The notes beneath the pieces are model-generated. The model saw only the letters and a program-made list of their open reading frames with translations. It searched no databases and was not told the origin of the DNA. This document shows positions 47,134-58,699 of a DNA stretch of 64,000 nt, piece by piece. Numbering within the stretch: position 1 is the stretch's first letter; each line of letters opens with the position of its first letter. The stretch comes from Aotearoamyces nothofagi. Its lineage: Eukaryota; Ascomycota; Leotiomycetes; Leotiales; Tympanidaceae. Where the stretch lies: the NCBI GenBank assembly GCA_015345905.1, contig JADDTR010000024.1:62001-126000 (forward strand). The letters run 5' to 3'. Position numbers and translations under genes: made by a program.

Positions 47134-48035
47134 ACAACAGAATAGGCTTCTGCTTATCCTTGCGTTATCATTATCATTGATTTGTAAAAAGTTTTTGCAT
47201 CTAAAACATTTCGCATTTACACTACATAGGTGGTCAAAATAGAAGTAGTGTAGAACTCTTGGGTGGTTCTGTAGTTGTTTTTTTAGAATACTGTATCTGT
47301 AGGCATGGCATGGTATAGATTATGTTATGTCGTCTACGACGTATTATGCGTTACGTATTATGACGTTATGTATTATGAATATTATGAATCAATGAGTTAT
47401 GTTTATTGATGCGTGTGCGTGTGTATGTGTATATGCGTATGTGTATGTATTCCCATCACCCCTATCCATCACCTCCAGGCCCCGTCTCCCCCCCCAGCGG
47501 CCCGTCTTAGCGCGATAACGACGCCAGAACCGAACCCGCCACTCGACAAATAACAAGGCCCCGGGTCCAAGCTCCCAGCAGATTTCTTCGCGGGATACTC
47601 TGTAGGCAGTCTCCAGACCAACTCGGGCATGAGTCTCGGTGGAGATTCTGGGGTGTTTTAGCGCGTCACCATACGCAACGCCCAATCCCAATCAAGGCCG
47701 TCCCTCGCATTACAGGCACGTCATATCGCAGTTCGGTCCGGCTCTGTTCAGTATTTATATATACATATATATATATATCTAATAATAATAATGATAATAC
47801 CATACCCATCACGGTATACTAGCCCATCACAGTATACAATATCCCCTGCTCTCAGTCGCTGCGCTTACATATGCGGCTCAGCTCTATTTTAGAGTAACGG
47901 CGTCATCCAAGTCTACAAACGCCTTCCTTGCCTTCCGTTGTCTAGACTCCATTCCATTCATTGCCATCCAGAAAGGGAGGATGGGCCACCAAAGAAATAA
48001 GGGAGCATAGCAGAAGAAACAGCTACACGAAAGTA
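47134..48035. other. Intergenic between convergent genes, repeat-rich
   Basis: No supported gene. The 3' side of URA2 has degenerate ttatg/gacgt repeats near 47320-47395, a (GT)-type microsatellite near 47409-47450, a TA microsatellite near 47755-47780, and a 14-base near-direct repeat ccatcacggtatac / ccatcacagtatac near 47806-47836. Confidence 0.55.
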
Positions 48036-50563
48036 CTATTCCCTCACGCTCATCTTCGCCAACCTATCCGCCAAAGCCCCCGTTCCTCTCCCGGCCTCCA
48101 TTCTATCATTTCTATTACCTCTCTCCCTCCCCGCCTCAACCCCTTCAAACCTGCGCGGCTGCGCTACCTTCATAGCCCACTCACTACCATCCGTCATCCC
48201 AGCATTCCCCTTACGCGCTTCACCATTCACGGCATTCGGACTTTTTTGATTCAGCCCAGGCAGCTGACCGAAGCCATATCCCGTCTCGCGAAAAAGCGGC
48301 TCGTGCGCCGCGGTGGCTCTCGGGCTGTAAGAGTCGTCAGAACCGGAAAATTCTTCGTCATCAACACAGTTCATCCTCAATGGGACAGTGGGATTGTTTG
48401 TAGTATTGATAGGCTCGAGCTCGGGTGCATGGCGCCAGACTGTTTCGGTCTTTTGGATGCCGGATGCGGTTGTGTATTTGCGTTCGCTGGTTTTTGTAGG
48501 CAGGGAGGCATGGTGGGCGTGGTGGTTTATGGGTAAGATGGTGGTTGTCGTTGATGATGGAAGTTTTTGTGTGATTTCCCAGTTATTCTGGCCCGGGAGG
48601 GAGGGAGCTGGGATCTCGATGAGGGCGTTGGGGATCGTCGGGTGCGGGGCGTAGTGCTTGGTAGGGAGCACCTCGACTTGAATAACGGGTTGGATGCGGT
48701 GGAAGATGTCGTGGGTGTGGATTTCGCGTGTAATGACTTCTTCATTGATATGGTGGACTGTGGGAAGGACCTTTTCGTGGATGACGGCTGGAAGCAAAAT
48801 AATGTTAATATTAATTGTAGTAAGAATTTTGCTGCCGCCTACGAACCTGGTCGGTGGTGTGTGATGACCTCGGTATCAGTAGAGTTAGACAGATCTACGA
48901 CGCCTTCGAGAGATGGAGGTTCTGATGCACCTTCGACAATCAAGTCTACTCGTTCAGGGCCATCTAATGCATGTAGTCGTGGGTTTTGATCGTTTGAATG
49001 TTCTTTACTTGTACTGTCTGGTAGTTTATTAGACGTTTGAGTTGATTTATTGCTATATTGTTGAGGAAAGACTGAATAGGTTGCTGAATTACCTCTAGAT
49101 CTGGCTGGTGCTGGTGGCAATGGTTTATCTCGGCTGGCTGGCGACAGAGGACTCCTTGGAGAAGGTGGCGCCGAAGCTGGAGACATTGGAGGTGTGGGTA
49201 GGTATGAATTTCCGGTATAGTACTTGTCCTTTGGAGGTACTGGAGGTGCCGATGTATAATATCGGGCTCCACGATCTCGAAAGCTTCGTTGTTTGTGGGT
49301 TGTGAGGCCTTCTCTCGCAGCGTGTACACTTCCGCGTCGGGTCGATAGAGACGATCGACGTTCACCAACAATTGGCGGTTGCGAGAAATGTTCGTTAGGA
49401 ATGAGCGACTGTGAAATTCGATTTCTAGAAGGGCCTGCAGTGTCTCTCAAGCTGGAAGCCTCGGTTGATCCATGAGACGGGATATGAGATTTTAAAGGTT
49501 GGGGTTTAGGACGAGCGTAGACGGCCGGTTCCTGTGGAACTGAGGAGCTCGCTGGTGACAGAGGTGACTTAGGTGAGCCAGCTTTTAGATGAGAGGTATT
49601 CATCAGAGAAATAGCGTCTTCAGCATCATCGTCAACAGCCACATCAGTGTAGGAGTCTAGCAGCTGCTGCGGAAGCTTGGATGCCCTAGCCTGCAAAGAA
49701 ACGGACCTCGGTGGGTGAATTGAGTTCCTCTGGAGGGTCAGGGTCGGGGTCTGTGGCAGTGGTGATGGAGGTAAAGTTCGAGCTGGAGTTGCCCTTTCTT
49801 CGCCAACCGGTGGTGCGCTGCTAGCTGTTGGAATGTCCCGCTTATGTGGCAACAAGCTCTCTTCCACTGCAGCCACACCTGTGTCATGGCCGCAGCCTCG
49901 ACTTGATCGCAAATGGTTAGGTTTGGATTTGGATTGCGTAGATTCCACGTCCACGTCGCCCCCGCCAAAATCAGCGAGGTTGCGATCCGCTACAGCCTCT
50001 CCATAGTCGCGCTTCCCTGGTGCGTTGGATGCTTTCCCGGACGCATTGCTCGTCGACACCGCATCCAGAAGATCAATATGCACTGACTGGTTCCGGGCAG
50101 GCCCTGGGAGTGCGGGACGACCGCTGGAGCTTCGAGGATGGCATTGTTCATCTCGCGAGCTGTTTTCCGCTCTCCGCACTGCCGGATCAATACTAGATCT
50201 GTGCCTAGAAATCCGGGGTGTTTTTATGGAGAATCCTGATCTTGTCCGCCCCGAAGACTCTGGATGCGCGAATGTAGATGGACCGTGAGGAGCCGTCTTT
50301 GGCCTGGCACCGTGCGAATCCCTTCTTGCTAGAGATACAGTACGAGCTGCCGCTGAACCTTCTATTGACGGTTGCACGCCATTCTGTGCTCTTCTCCGCT
50401 GGATCTGTTCCAGCACCACAGGACCATTTCCGGCTACTCGACATGTCCCTCTTCGTGGAGCATCGCCGGCTCTTGTGTCTTCGTATGCTTGCGCTTTGAG
50501 ATTCGGCGTGTTCGTACTTGCCGTCGACCCTTTGGTGAACAGACTGCGAATCCTTGTCTCCAT
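48036..50563 (-). CDS. Disordered protein with a C-terminal His-rich allergen-like motif
   Basis: Two exons on the minus strand (50563-48847, 48787-48036), 822 residues. Splicing joins DTEVITHHRP to AVIHEKVLPTVHHI. The first 540 residues are Ser/Pro/Arg-rich and look disordered, with PPKDK and PPMSPASAPPSPRSPLSP runs that could bind SH3 or be phosphorylated. The region around residues 565-625 is the recognisable part: EKVLPTVHHINEEVITREI, then HTHDIFHRIQPVIQVEVLP. This resembles a family usually labelled allergen-like in filamentous fungi, and the nearby gene at 53232-54147 has related segments. The remainder is low complexity. No signal peptide or membrane span is visible. Function unknown. 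Confidence 0.75.
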
Positions 50564-53231
50564 GGGTATTTATGCTTCGAACAACCATTGGACGCCCTCT
50601 CGTTAATCCGGAGATCTGGAATGGCCTGAACCCGATGAACAGGGACCCTGGGGCAGCGAGCGTATGCTGCGGAGAATTTGCACGCGCTTCTGGGATGAGG
50701 TTATGATGTCAAATGGCGGGCCGCAGATGTCATCGAGACACGCCGGTACGGTACTCTACGAGATATGCAATGCGACAGCGAGGTCAGTTCACGGCAAGTC
50801 ACACGGGCGGTCTGGTTTCTGTGAGGTGATTATTTCTCCTGAGGCTGAATTCTAACCATATCGAGGGTGTTTTGCACCGATCGCACGCTCTATCACCATA
50901 ACGAGTAACGGCAAGATAATAACCGTGCACGGATGTTGACCAATTAGGAAGTTTTGAAGAAGATACAATATGAAATATATCAAGGCAGAGTGTAGTAAAC
51001 ACGTTATGACTTTTTGAGGAGCCATGACAGTGACAATATAAGGTATATTTATTACAGGGTCTCATCTCAAATAATATAGCTATTACAGTATCCTCCTAGT
51101 TACCCGGGGTAGCAAGGTACCTCCAGGAGCGTACTGTTGTAATTGTAATACTTAGTAGAATACATGTTCTGTCGGTACTCGATAAGGCTGGCAGCTCTGG
51201 TGCTCTATTAGCAATACTGGCTGACGGAACGAATGGCCCACGCTCAATCGCATGTGCCCCCGTTCTGATATCGAGCGAGATTTCTCTGCCGGATGATAAG
51301 TCAGGATTCACAGATAGGGAGATCGCCGGTGAACTCGCCAAAATATCAACGTCATCTAAACAGCCACATATCAACACGTCCGAAACAACAGCAATGCGAA
51401 TAAGCTCGAAAGGGCGAGTTGGCTGGAACGGATCTGCAATTGCCATGAAAAGTTGGATGGTAGCACGGACAGAGACAGATCAAACCCTTATGAAAAAAGT
51501 AAGCTTTGCAGCGCAGCATTAGAGAGTCGTGTAGCTCCGATGGCAGATAGACTTTTACATCTACATCCAGACCTACACACCTTACTGGAGTAGGGACCTA
51601 CCTTAGCCCGCCCTGGCTCGGCTTGTAGTGTTCCCGTGGCTCCGTCATGATGCTTCGGGTCTAGATGGTCACTAAACAGGTTTGTGTTTATAGACGGATC
51701 TGTATGGTAGACAGATCTGGACTTTGCTATAGATTCCTGGGGTAGAGATATCGCAAATATGCATAGCTGTGAAAGAGGTGGCTGCTTAAGTCCTCTCTCA
51801 GCTGTACAGGCATTGTTGGCGGGGCAGTCGTTCGGATCGTTATGGCAGTATGACGGCCGTGATCTCCTTGCGCCTCGCACAGGACGGACGTAAAGTCAGC
51901 GAGGGGCACGGGAATGCACAATGGATGATAAGGATGGGGGATGGAAGATGCAGTTCTCGTCATCTAGATGCTCTGTCCCGGCATCCCTCGCATCCCCTCT
52001 TCATGCCCACTTCATCGCTTGATGCCCTTTCGAGGAATTGGCCACCACAAAACCTCGCAGACCGTCTTGTCTCGCTCGACATTCGACTCATGGTTCGCCG
52101 CATCTTGCCAGCGAGTTTCAGTTGGTTCTGGCGTGCTAAACGGGATGTATTGTGCTATGGCATAATAGCAGAGTGACATCGTACCATATCATAACGGAAC
52201 CTCTCCACATGCCATGTTGTGCATCAGCATTGCATCTGTCACTTCCTTGATTTATGCCAAAGCCACAGACCGCAAACTTGCCCATGCCCGCTCTACTGAA
52301 GGAGTCTGGCTCCGAAAACATCCAGACCCAGCATCTAGACATCCTGAGCATTTGACGAACGCGGTAACCAAGTCACGGGGACTTGCGAGGTACAACATAA
52401 TGGATAGCACATCGTTTGTCCCGCCCAGTCTCATCTCACCAGGAATTGCTTCGGTGACTGTGCCACGTCACGTTTTCGGCTGCCATCAGTGAGAATGGGG
52501 ATATCAGATAGTAATTACTCGGCATCCTCGACCGGCCAGCAACAAGCATCTCGTTTCTCGGTCTTGCCGTGCACGGAAGGACGGAATAACCTTAACGCAC
52601 AGCGGCGCACATGTCTCGGCACTTGGCGAAGAAGCCTGGCTGGGCTCCTCGTTCCTGTGCTGGTGCTGGTGCAGAGCGACAGAACAGACCAGCGACTTGG
52701 GCTTCACGCGTTGCTCTGCCAGTGCCGTTCACAGGAAGGCATGTCGGATATGGCGTCTACGGCTTTCCAACTCTATATGCTCCTGCCTCCTGGGACCAGC
52801 ACGACGGGCTTGACTGTTGGAATATCGCCACTTCCAACCTCTGTCCCAGTGCGAGTAAAGCAGTCAAGCCTCACATGGCTAAGGAAGGTAGGTCGGCAGC
52901 TGTGGCTGGTTCTGCATTCGATTTGTGCAAGCTTTCAGCTTTCGTCATTGATGATGTAGCTAGGAAGCTGTCAAGATTCGTCGTCTCATATTGGAAGGAG
53001 GGGTCCTGTCTACCTAGATTCCTGAGGTAGGACCGTTCATGCTTATATGGCTCCTGCCGCTCAGTCACTTCGACTGCTTCTCCTGTTTAAATACCTCATT
53101 GTCCCCCCGACCTTTACTTGTCTTCTTATCTTCAAATACTTCATCATCCCAAGACCCTTCACTCCAATACACAACATCCTCACTACAACCTTTCACCTCT
53201 AATATTACAAAACAATACCATAATCATCATA
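50564..53231. other. Long intergenic region, no supported gene
   Basis: About 2.7 kb between the two genes with the His-rich motif, transcribed away from each other. Open frames up to about 155 codons occur on both strands but overlap, lack family features and do not splice into anything I recognise. The last 200 bases are a C/T-rich leader before the ATG at 53232, with many tcatc and acttc units. An AGGGG stress-element-like sequence lies at 52998-53002; a five-base match alone is weak evidence. Confidence 0.45.
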
Positions 53232-54147
53232 ATGGAGAAGGCCAAGGCAGCAGTTTCTTCCTTCCTTGCTAAGGATGGTAAGCACGACACCACCGTCCAC
53301 GAGACCGTCAACCCTGCTGTCCAAAATGAGCACATCACCCGTACCAAGCACGAGGAGGCACAGAAGGTCATTGATCGTGAAGTCCACCAAGATCACCACC
53401 ACACCACGGTCCAGCCCATCCTCGACCGAGAGGTTCTCCCAGAGGAGCACTCCCACAATCTCGTTGGTGTTGAGCATCGCGAGATCCATCATGGTGATGA
53501 TAACCATATCAAGCAAAGGCTAGAAACTGAAGCTGCTCAATTCAAGAACACTCGTGAGATTGGTGAGACTCAACACAGTGCCTCGGCTGCTCCAACCGTA
53601 GCTGGCGAGCACATCCATCACCGTGAGTCTATCCTAACCCGTCTCTCACCAATATATCAAGCTAACTAACGCCATCAAAGATGTTCACGAACATATTCAA
53701 CCCGTTATCCAAAAAGAAACCGTTCAGTCATCTGTTGTCCACACCACCATTCCCGTCCATGAAGTTCATCACAACGAAGCCAAGCATCACACTGCCTCGG
53801 CCCTCCCAGCCGTCAGCCTAGCCGAGTTTCAGAAACAGGGTGGCTCCCTCAGCGGCCGCGATGAGCGCACCGATGCATTTGCCGGCGAGCCACGCGCTGT
53901 CGGAAGTACTCTCTCTGGCAAGAACAAGCATACGACTATTGGAGGCAAGGGAGCTGACGGTACGACATCTTTGACCACTCCTAGCAAGGATTTGAGAAAG
54001 GATTCTGGTGTTGATGGCGTTGATGGGTTTGATCGGAAGACAGCTCGTGATGCAACTTCGACTGGTAACAAGAAGGTATCACTGCTAGATAAAATTAACC
54101 CCAAGGTTGATTCTAATGGTGATGGCCAGGCTGGGTTCATGAAGTAG
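53232..54147 (+). CDS. Allergen-like His-rich repeat protein
   Basis: Two exons (53232-53622, 53681-54147), 285 residues. The protein starts MEKAKAAVSSFLAKDGKHDT. Repeated segments follow with many His and Glu: TVHETVNPAVQNEHITRTKH, VDREVHQDHHHTT-like and VQPILDREVLPEEH patterns, then HVHEHIQPVIQKETVQSS after the splice. The pattern x-QP-[IV]-[IL]-x-x-E recurs at intervals. The last third is Gly/Ser/Thr/Lys-rich and ends DSNGDGQAGFMK. Proteins of this type are common in Pezizomycotina and often carry the name allergen without known function. There is no signal peptide, so it is probably intracellular. The His clusters could bind metal, which is inference. The intron has a good branch site (gctaactaac). 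Confidence 0.85.
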
Positions 54148-54751
54148 ATTATTGTCTACTTAGTCTAGTTGAAGACTCACTAGTACTGAAGCTGTAGTAC
54201 TATGGATCGAATGGATGCCGTTATGGCGATTAATACATGCAGACAGGCTGCAGGCCGAGTAAGAAAAAGAGTAAGATTAGATGTCTAATTAGCTGAATCA
54301 GAATCGATGATGTCGATGTTGTAGCTCTGTGGATGTGATTCATGATTCGTGATTTGTGAGGTGCTTATTTTGTTATGTAGTACAGCATGATGATGAATTA
54401 ATAATATTTCAATACTCGTGGTAAACTTATATCCTTCTGTACGGAAGGGGGCTCTATGGATTGAGAGGTGGAAAGATAGACTAAGGGGATGGATAGGTGG
54501 ACTAAGTGATAGAATAGCTAGACTAAAGAACACAGCACAGCCACCTACGAGTCCAGTATGTAAAGCTATGCTATCGCATCAGGCATATAAACCAAATTCA
54601 CTTTCGAATCTTACAGAAGAGGGTGTCAGATGTCAGATCCCAGATGTCAGATGCCATCCATCATATCAGTGATGGGGCAATAATAGAACAGGATACCGGA
54701 GAAAAGGAAGAGCGAGAATTGTATGGCATTAGATTGGACGGATCACTACAG
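54148..54751. other. Intergenic between convergent genes
   Basis: About 600 bases, no supported gene. It should contain the 3' ends of the allergen-like gene and URB1. A short repeat of tcagatgcc/cagatgtcagat units lies near 54626-54655. Confidence 0.5.
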
Positions 54752-57700
54752 CTAGCACTGATCACGCGTTACAAGATCCTCAATCTTACACCCGGCCCAG
54801 GCCTCGACGCGCTCGCGATCGCACGTCGCCAGGATCCTCTCCAGCAAGACCGTGAGCAGCAGGCCGTCCTTCCCACCGAGCTTGATCTGCGCCTGCAGCC
54901 AGCTCAGGATGCTGAAGCGCGTCACGAGCGTGGTGCTGCCGCCCTCGATACCAGTAGCGCGGTACAGGACGGCGGCGATCTTCTCGCGCAGGCCGAGGGC
55001 CGGCGGGAGGTACTGGTTCTCGAAGACCGAGGGCAACTTCTCGAAGATCTTGCGCCTGTGGAAGATGCGGAGGTCGGCGGGCGTGCGGAGCGAAGCGAGG
55101 AGGGACACGAGGAGCCAGGCCATCTCGGTGTAGTAGTTGTCATTTTCCGACGGCGACTCGCTCATGACGGAGCGGAAGAGGGGGATTTTGGAGAGGTCCC
55201 AGAGGGGGCCGGCGAGGATGAAGCGGTTGACCTTGGCGTAGAGGGGGTGGAGGGGGTCTTGTAGGACTTCCAGGGCTCGGGTTGCGAACACGGAGAGGGT
55301 CGTCGGGAGAGGGCCTTCGCTGATTTGAGGACGAGATGTTTCTAATACTTCCATGAGTAGAAAGTAGACTTGTTTGCTATCGGGATAGGTCGAGTCTTTG
55401 ACTTTGTGGGCAAGCTTGGCGATGTTTGTCAAGGCCTCCTTTCGTGCGCTTAGGTGTTGTGAAGAGAGGAGAGAAATGAGAGCAGAAACGTGACCATCTT
55501 CAATGGCTTCGGCGATTTCTTTGGTGGACCAACGTGTGAGTGCACTATGATCTTCCGGAGTAGGTTGGCTTAATGCAGCGAGTGATGCTTCTATAGCCAA
55601 TTTTTTATCGTCCTGGCTCTCTTGAGTAGAAAGGGTTTGTGTTACGCTGATAGGTGCAGTCTCTGCTTCTGGCGCATCGAGACTATCCACAAGCTTTGGT
55701 GATTTCTTAATAGCTTTTTGTGCTGATGACCCTTCAGGTGCTTCAGCAGCGAGACTCTTGATCAAGGACTTTATGATCTTTTTGTCCTCGAGAATTAATA
55801 GTGACTCTGCCATATAATTGGCAATGAATCGGGCCACATGATCAATCTTCTCGACGTCGCCCGACTTGATGAGGAAAGGCCACTGCTCTGCGATAGCCAG
55901 ATGCAAAAGACTGACGGGAAGAATCTGTACCGAAATTTCGTCAACATGAGCAGTTGAGGAAATCCGCTCCAGCGCGTCAATATATTTGATAGACGTCGTA
56001 GTGCATCTAAGTGCACAGTTGTCCAGGAATTCATAGATGTCGGCTGAGCCACCATTTTTGACTGATGCCTTCAAAGCAATTATCAATGCGCCGACAGAGG
56101 GTTGAACTGTCTGGGACTGCATGATCCCATTCTCTTTCACAAGGGAATCTAAAATTGACCTAATCTTTGGAAGTGGGATATCAGAAGCAGCCTCGGCTGA
56201 TAGCTTAAGCATTGCCGTAAAGGGAGATATGGAAAGGGATTCAGCCTTGTTGAACCACCGCATTCCTGGTGAGCAATGAGCAATGTGAAATAGATTTTCG
56301 ACCTCCATAACCCGCATGACGGAATCACTAGGTTCTGCAGTGGGCTTCTCCAAGAGCTGTAAGGCGTTGGCCAAAGGGCCAGAGACGTCGAATTTAGATT
56401 CTAGCGCAATTTGTGGGACCACCTCGTAATACATGACAAGTAATTTACTCGCGGCTTGTCTCTGAATAAGGTTTCCTTCCGGTGTGCTTCTAAAAGCATT
56501 GATGGCATCCTTCATCGCTGGACATCTGCGGCAGAATTCATCGGTGAGCTTTGTCGCTGCTTGATTCCATATTGGATTATCAACGGATGCTTCTCGATAG
56601 CGACTGAGAACATCCTGCAATTTTTGAAACGCGACAGTGAGAAGGCGAGTGGCGAAGAACGTAATCAGCTCAACCTTTTGATTGGACAGGCATCTAGTCA
56701 AAACCTTCTGATTCAGAGGTTGAGGTAGTATACTCTCAATTACGATCGATGATGGTGGTGGAAGGCGGGCGTATTGATCTTGGTGTCCAAAATAATCTGG
56801 GACTGGCAACTGAAGCGTAGAAAAGAGGACAGCAGACCATCCGATCCATGTAGCAGTGAGCTTAGGCTCAAATGTGAAAGATTTCTTGCCGAAGAAATAG
56901 TCTGCAACAAGTTCAGGTGCTGCTTTAAATATGGCGAGTAAGAGTTCAGATTGCTTTGTGTTAGACCATGGTCGTAAGGTCTGGATAAACTCGGAGAGTA
57001 CAGTATTCTTTACTGGCACTTTCTCTGTGAAACGGTCGGCCCATTCAAGACTATCAAGCCCAAGGTCAATAAATCCTTTGGATCCAGAACTGCCACCATT
57101 CGGGTTGACGCCCCGAGGATAAAATCCTGCTTGACGATGAAGGAGTCCCAACTCGGAAGATGTACATGCCAGCATGAGGAATTCGTGGACTAGTGAATCT
57201 ATTGGCTTCTTCCCAGCTGGAATTTCATCATCCTGCTGATCGTAGCCATAGAGAAAAACGAGTCGTCCAAGATTCGCTGCATTCAAAAGCTTCGATTTGG
57301 CGTCTCGAGGGAGTTTTTCATCCTGAAGTATATGTATTTTTGAGATTTCCAGAAATTCTACTACCAAAAACGGAGGATCATGACTGATATCCCGTGTAAC
57401 ACCTGAGATAATATCCCGCTGGCTGAGGAGCTCTTTTTTTCCCTCAGCCGGAAGAAACTTCACGCAGGAAAGGAAGAATAAGAGTGCATTTGTTCTGACT
57501 GATGGCTTTCTGATATCTTCAGCTCCTTCACCAGTGAAGCGAAGTCCCAAGTTTCGTGCCAGTCCTTTCAATGTTGAGTCTCTTGCTCGAAAGACCTGTT
57601 TTGCGAGTGCTCCACCGTCAAAGGTTGTGACTGCTCGAAGGAGGCGTAAAGATGGCGATATGACGAATTCTTTCCTCTTATCCGCTGTTATTCCTCGAGA

Positions 57701-58225
57701 AAAGAGTTCTAGCTGGCGTTTTTGTAACAAAGTACGACCTAGTCGCAATCCGAATTCTGAGAGGTCCAACCGGCCAGACAATATCTTCAGCAGCAGTGCG
57801 AGGACAGCTGGTACAGCCGATAACAAAGATTCATTGTTCGATTGGGAGGCAAAACTCCAAGTCTGCATAATATCCGCTAAGTAAATATCTGTCTTGTCTT
57901 CCTCATCTTGCGGTACTTGAGCTTGGAGGTATTCTTTGAGTATCGCAAGTCGATTGGATTGATTTTCTTCAAGACCGTCGAGGAATGCCTTGAAGGATTG
58001 GATTCCTAGTTGGATGTTAGAAATTTACCAGTAATAGAGACGATTGAACTTGCCATGTTTTGCTCGCCCTACATCTTGATCGAAAGCCAAAAGTTGTTGG
58101 ATCTGTCGTGACGATTGGATCTCCTCAGTCGATGTTGTAGTAGTTTGTGAAACATGCTTTATTTTTTGGCGCTTCAAATAGGCCTGACTACCGTCCTCGA
58201 CGCCTTCTACAGTACGTTTAGACAT
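54752..58225 (-). CDS. URB1: Nucleolar pre-ribosomal protein Urb1/Npa1
   Basis: Two exons on the minus strand (58225-58054, 58005-54752), 1141 residues. Urb1/Npa1 acts early in assembly of the large ribosomal subunit in the nucleolus, with Urb2, Nop8, Rsa3 and Dbp6. The N-terminus is MSKRTVEGVEDGSQAYLKRQ. The first intron uses a GC donor (catG/gcaagt) and an ordinary AG acceptor with a ttctaac branch site; it joins AKH to GIQSFKAFLDGL, the family's conserved start. Further conserved parts are GRTLLQKRQLELFSRGI, FRARDSTLKGLARNLGLRFT, VRTNALLFFLSCVKFLPAEG, DGLLLTVLLERILATCDRER and the end AWAGCKIEDLV. The protein is largely helical-repeat-like. Shorter than yeast (1764) but usual for filamentous fungi. 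Confidence 0.92.
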
Positions 58226-58699
58226 CGTGAGATATCTTTAAACTGTAAAATTAACAGCGAGTTTCTTTACATTTGCGGTCAAGAAAAGTATAGTTGGAAA
58301 TGTCAGTTCAAGGCGGTGTAGGCAACTTTCAGTGGCAGAATACAAGGCTAAACGGACCCTGATCCGAAAATTATTAGTGTGAGTTCTGCCGTATACTACC
58401 GCCTAACTACCTATCTAATCGATGTTTTCTAGTCGCACCCCTTAATCTCGATGATATACTCACCTACAGGTTCAGTATCTAGCTGTGTAAGTTTAAATCA
58501 GCATACTGTTAATACCTCTTACCGATGACAGACACAAGCTTTTATCCTTTTCAATAGCTTATTACGCAGAATGGCATTTATGACCAAAATTCAAAAGGCT
58601 CTTATCAGTGATCACAGATAGGTTCTTAATTTGCTGCCAGGTGGGCGTATAATTTTCATTTAACCTCAGTCCTAAGATCACTGGTTGTCTAACTCAAAG
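58226..58699. other. Intergenic, URB1 promoter and 3' side of the ammonium transporter
   Basis: 474 bases, no gene seen. It includes the URB1 promoter and leader on the minus strand and the 3' end of the ammonium transporter transcript. Confidence 0.5.

Noticed and set aside
50564-53231. Several frames of 100-156 codons (for example 51096-51446, 52489-52959, 52611-53030)
   Set aside because: They overlap one another in different frames, lack conserved features and do not join by plausible introns.
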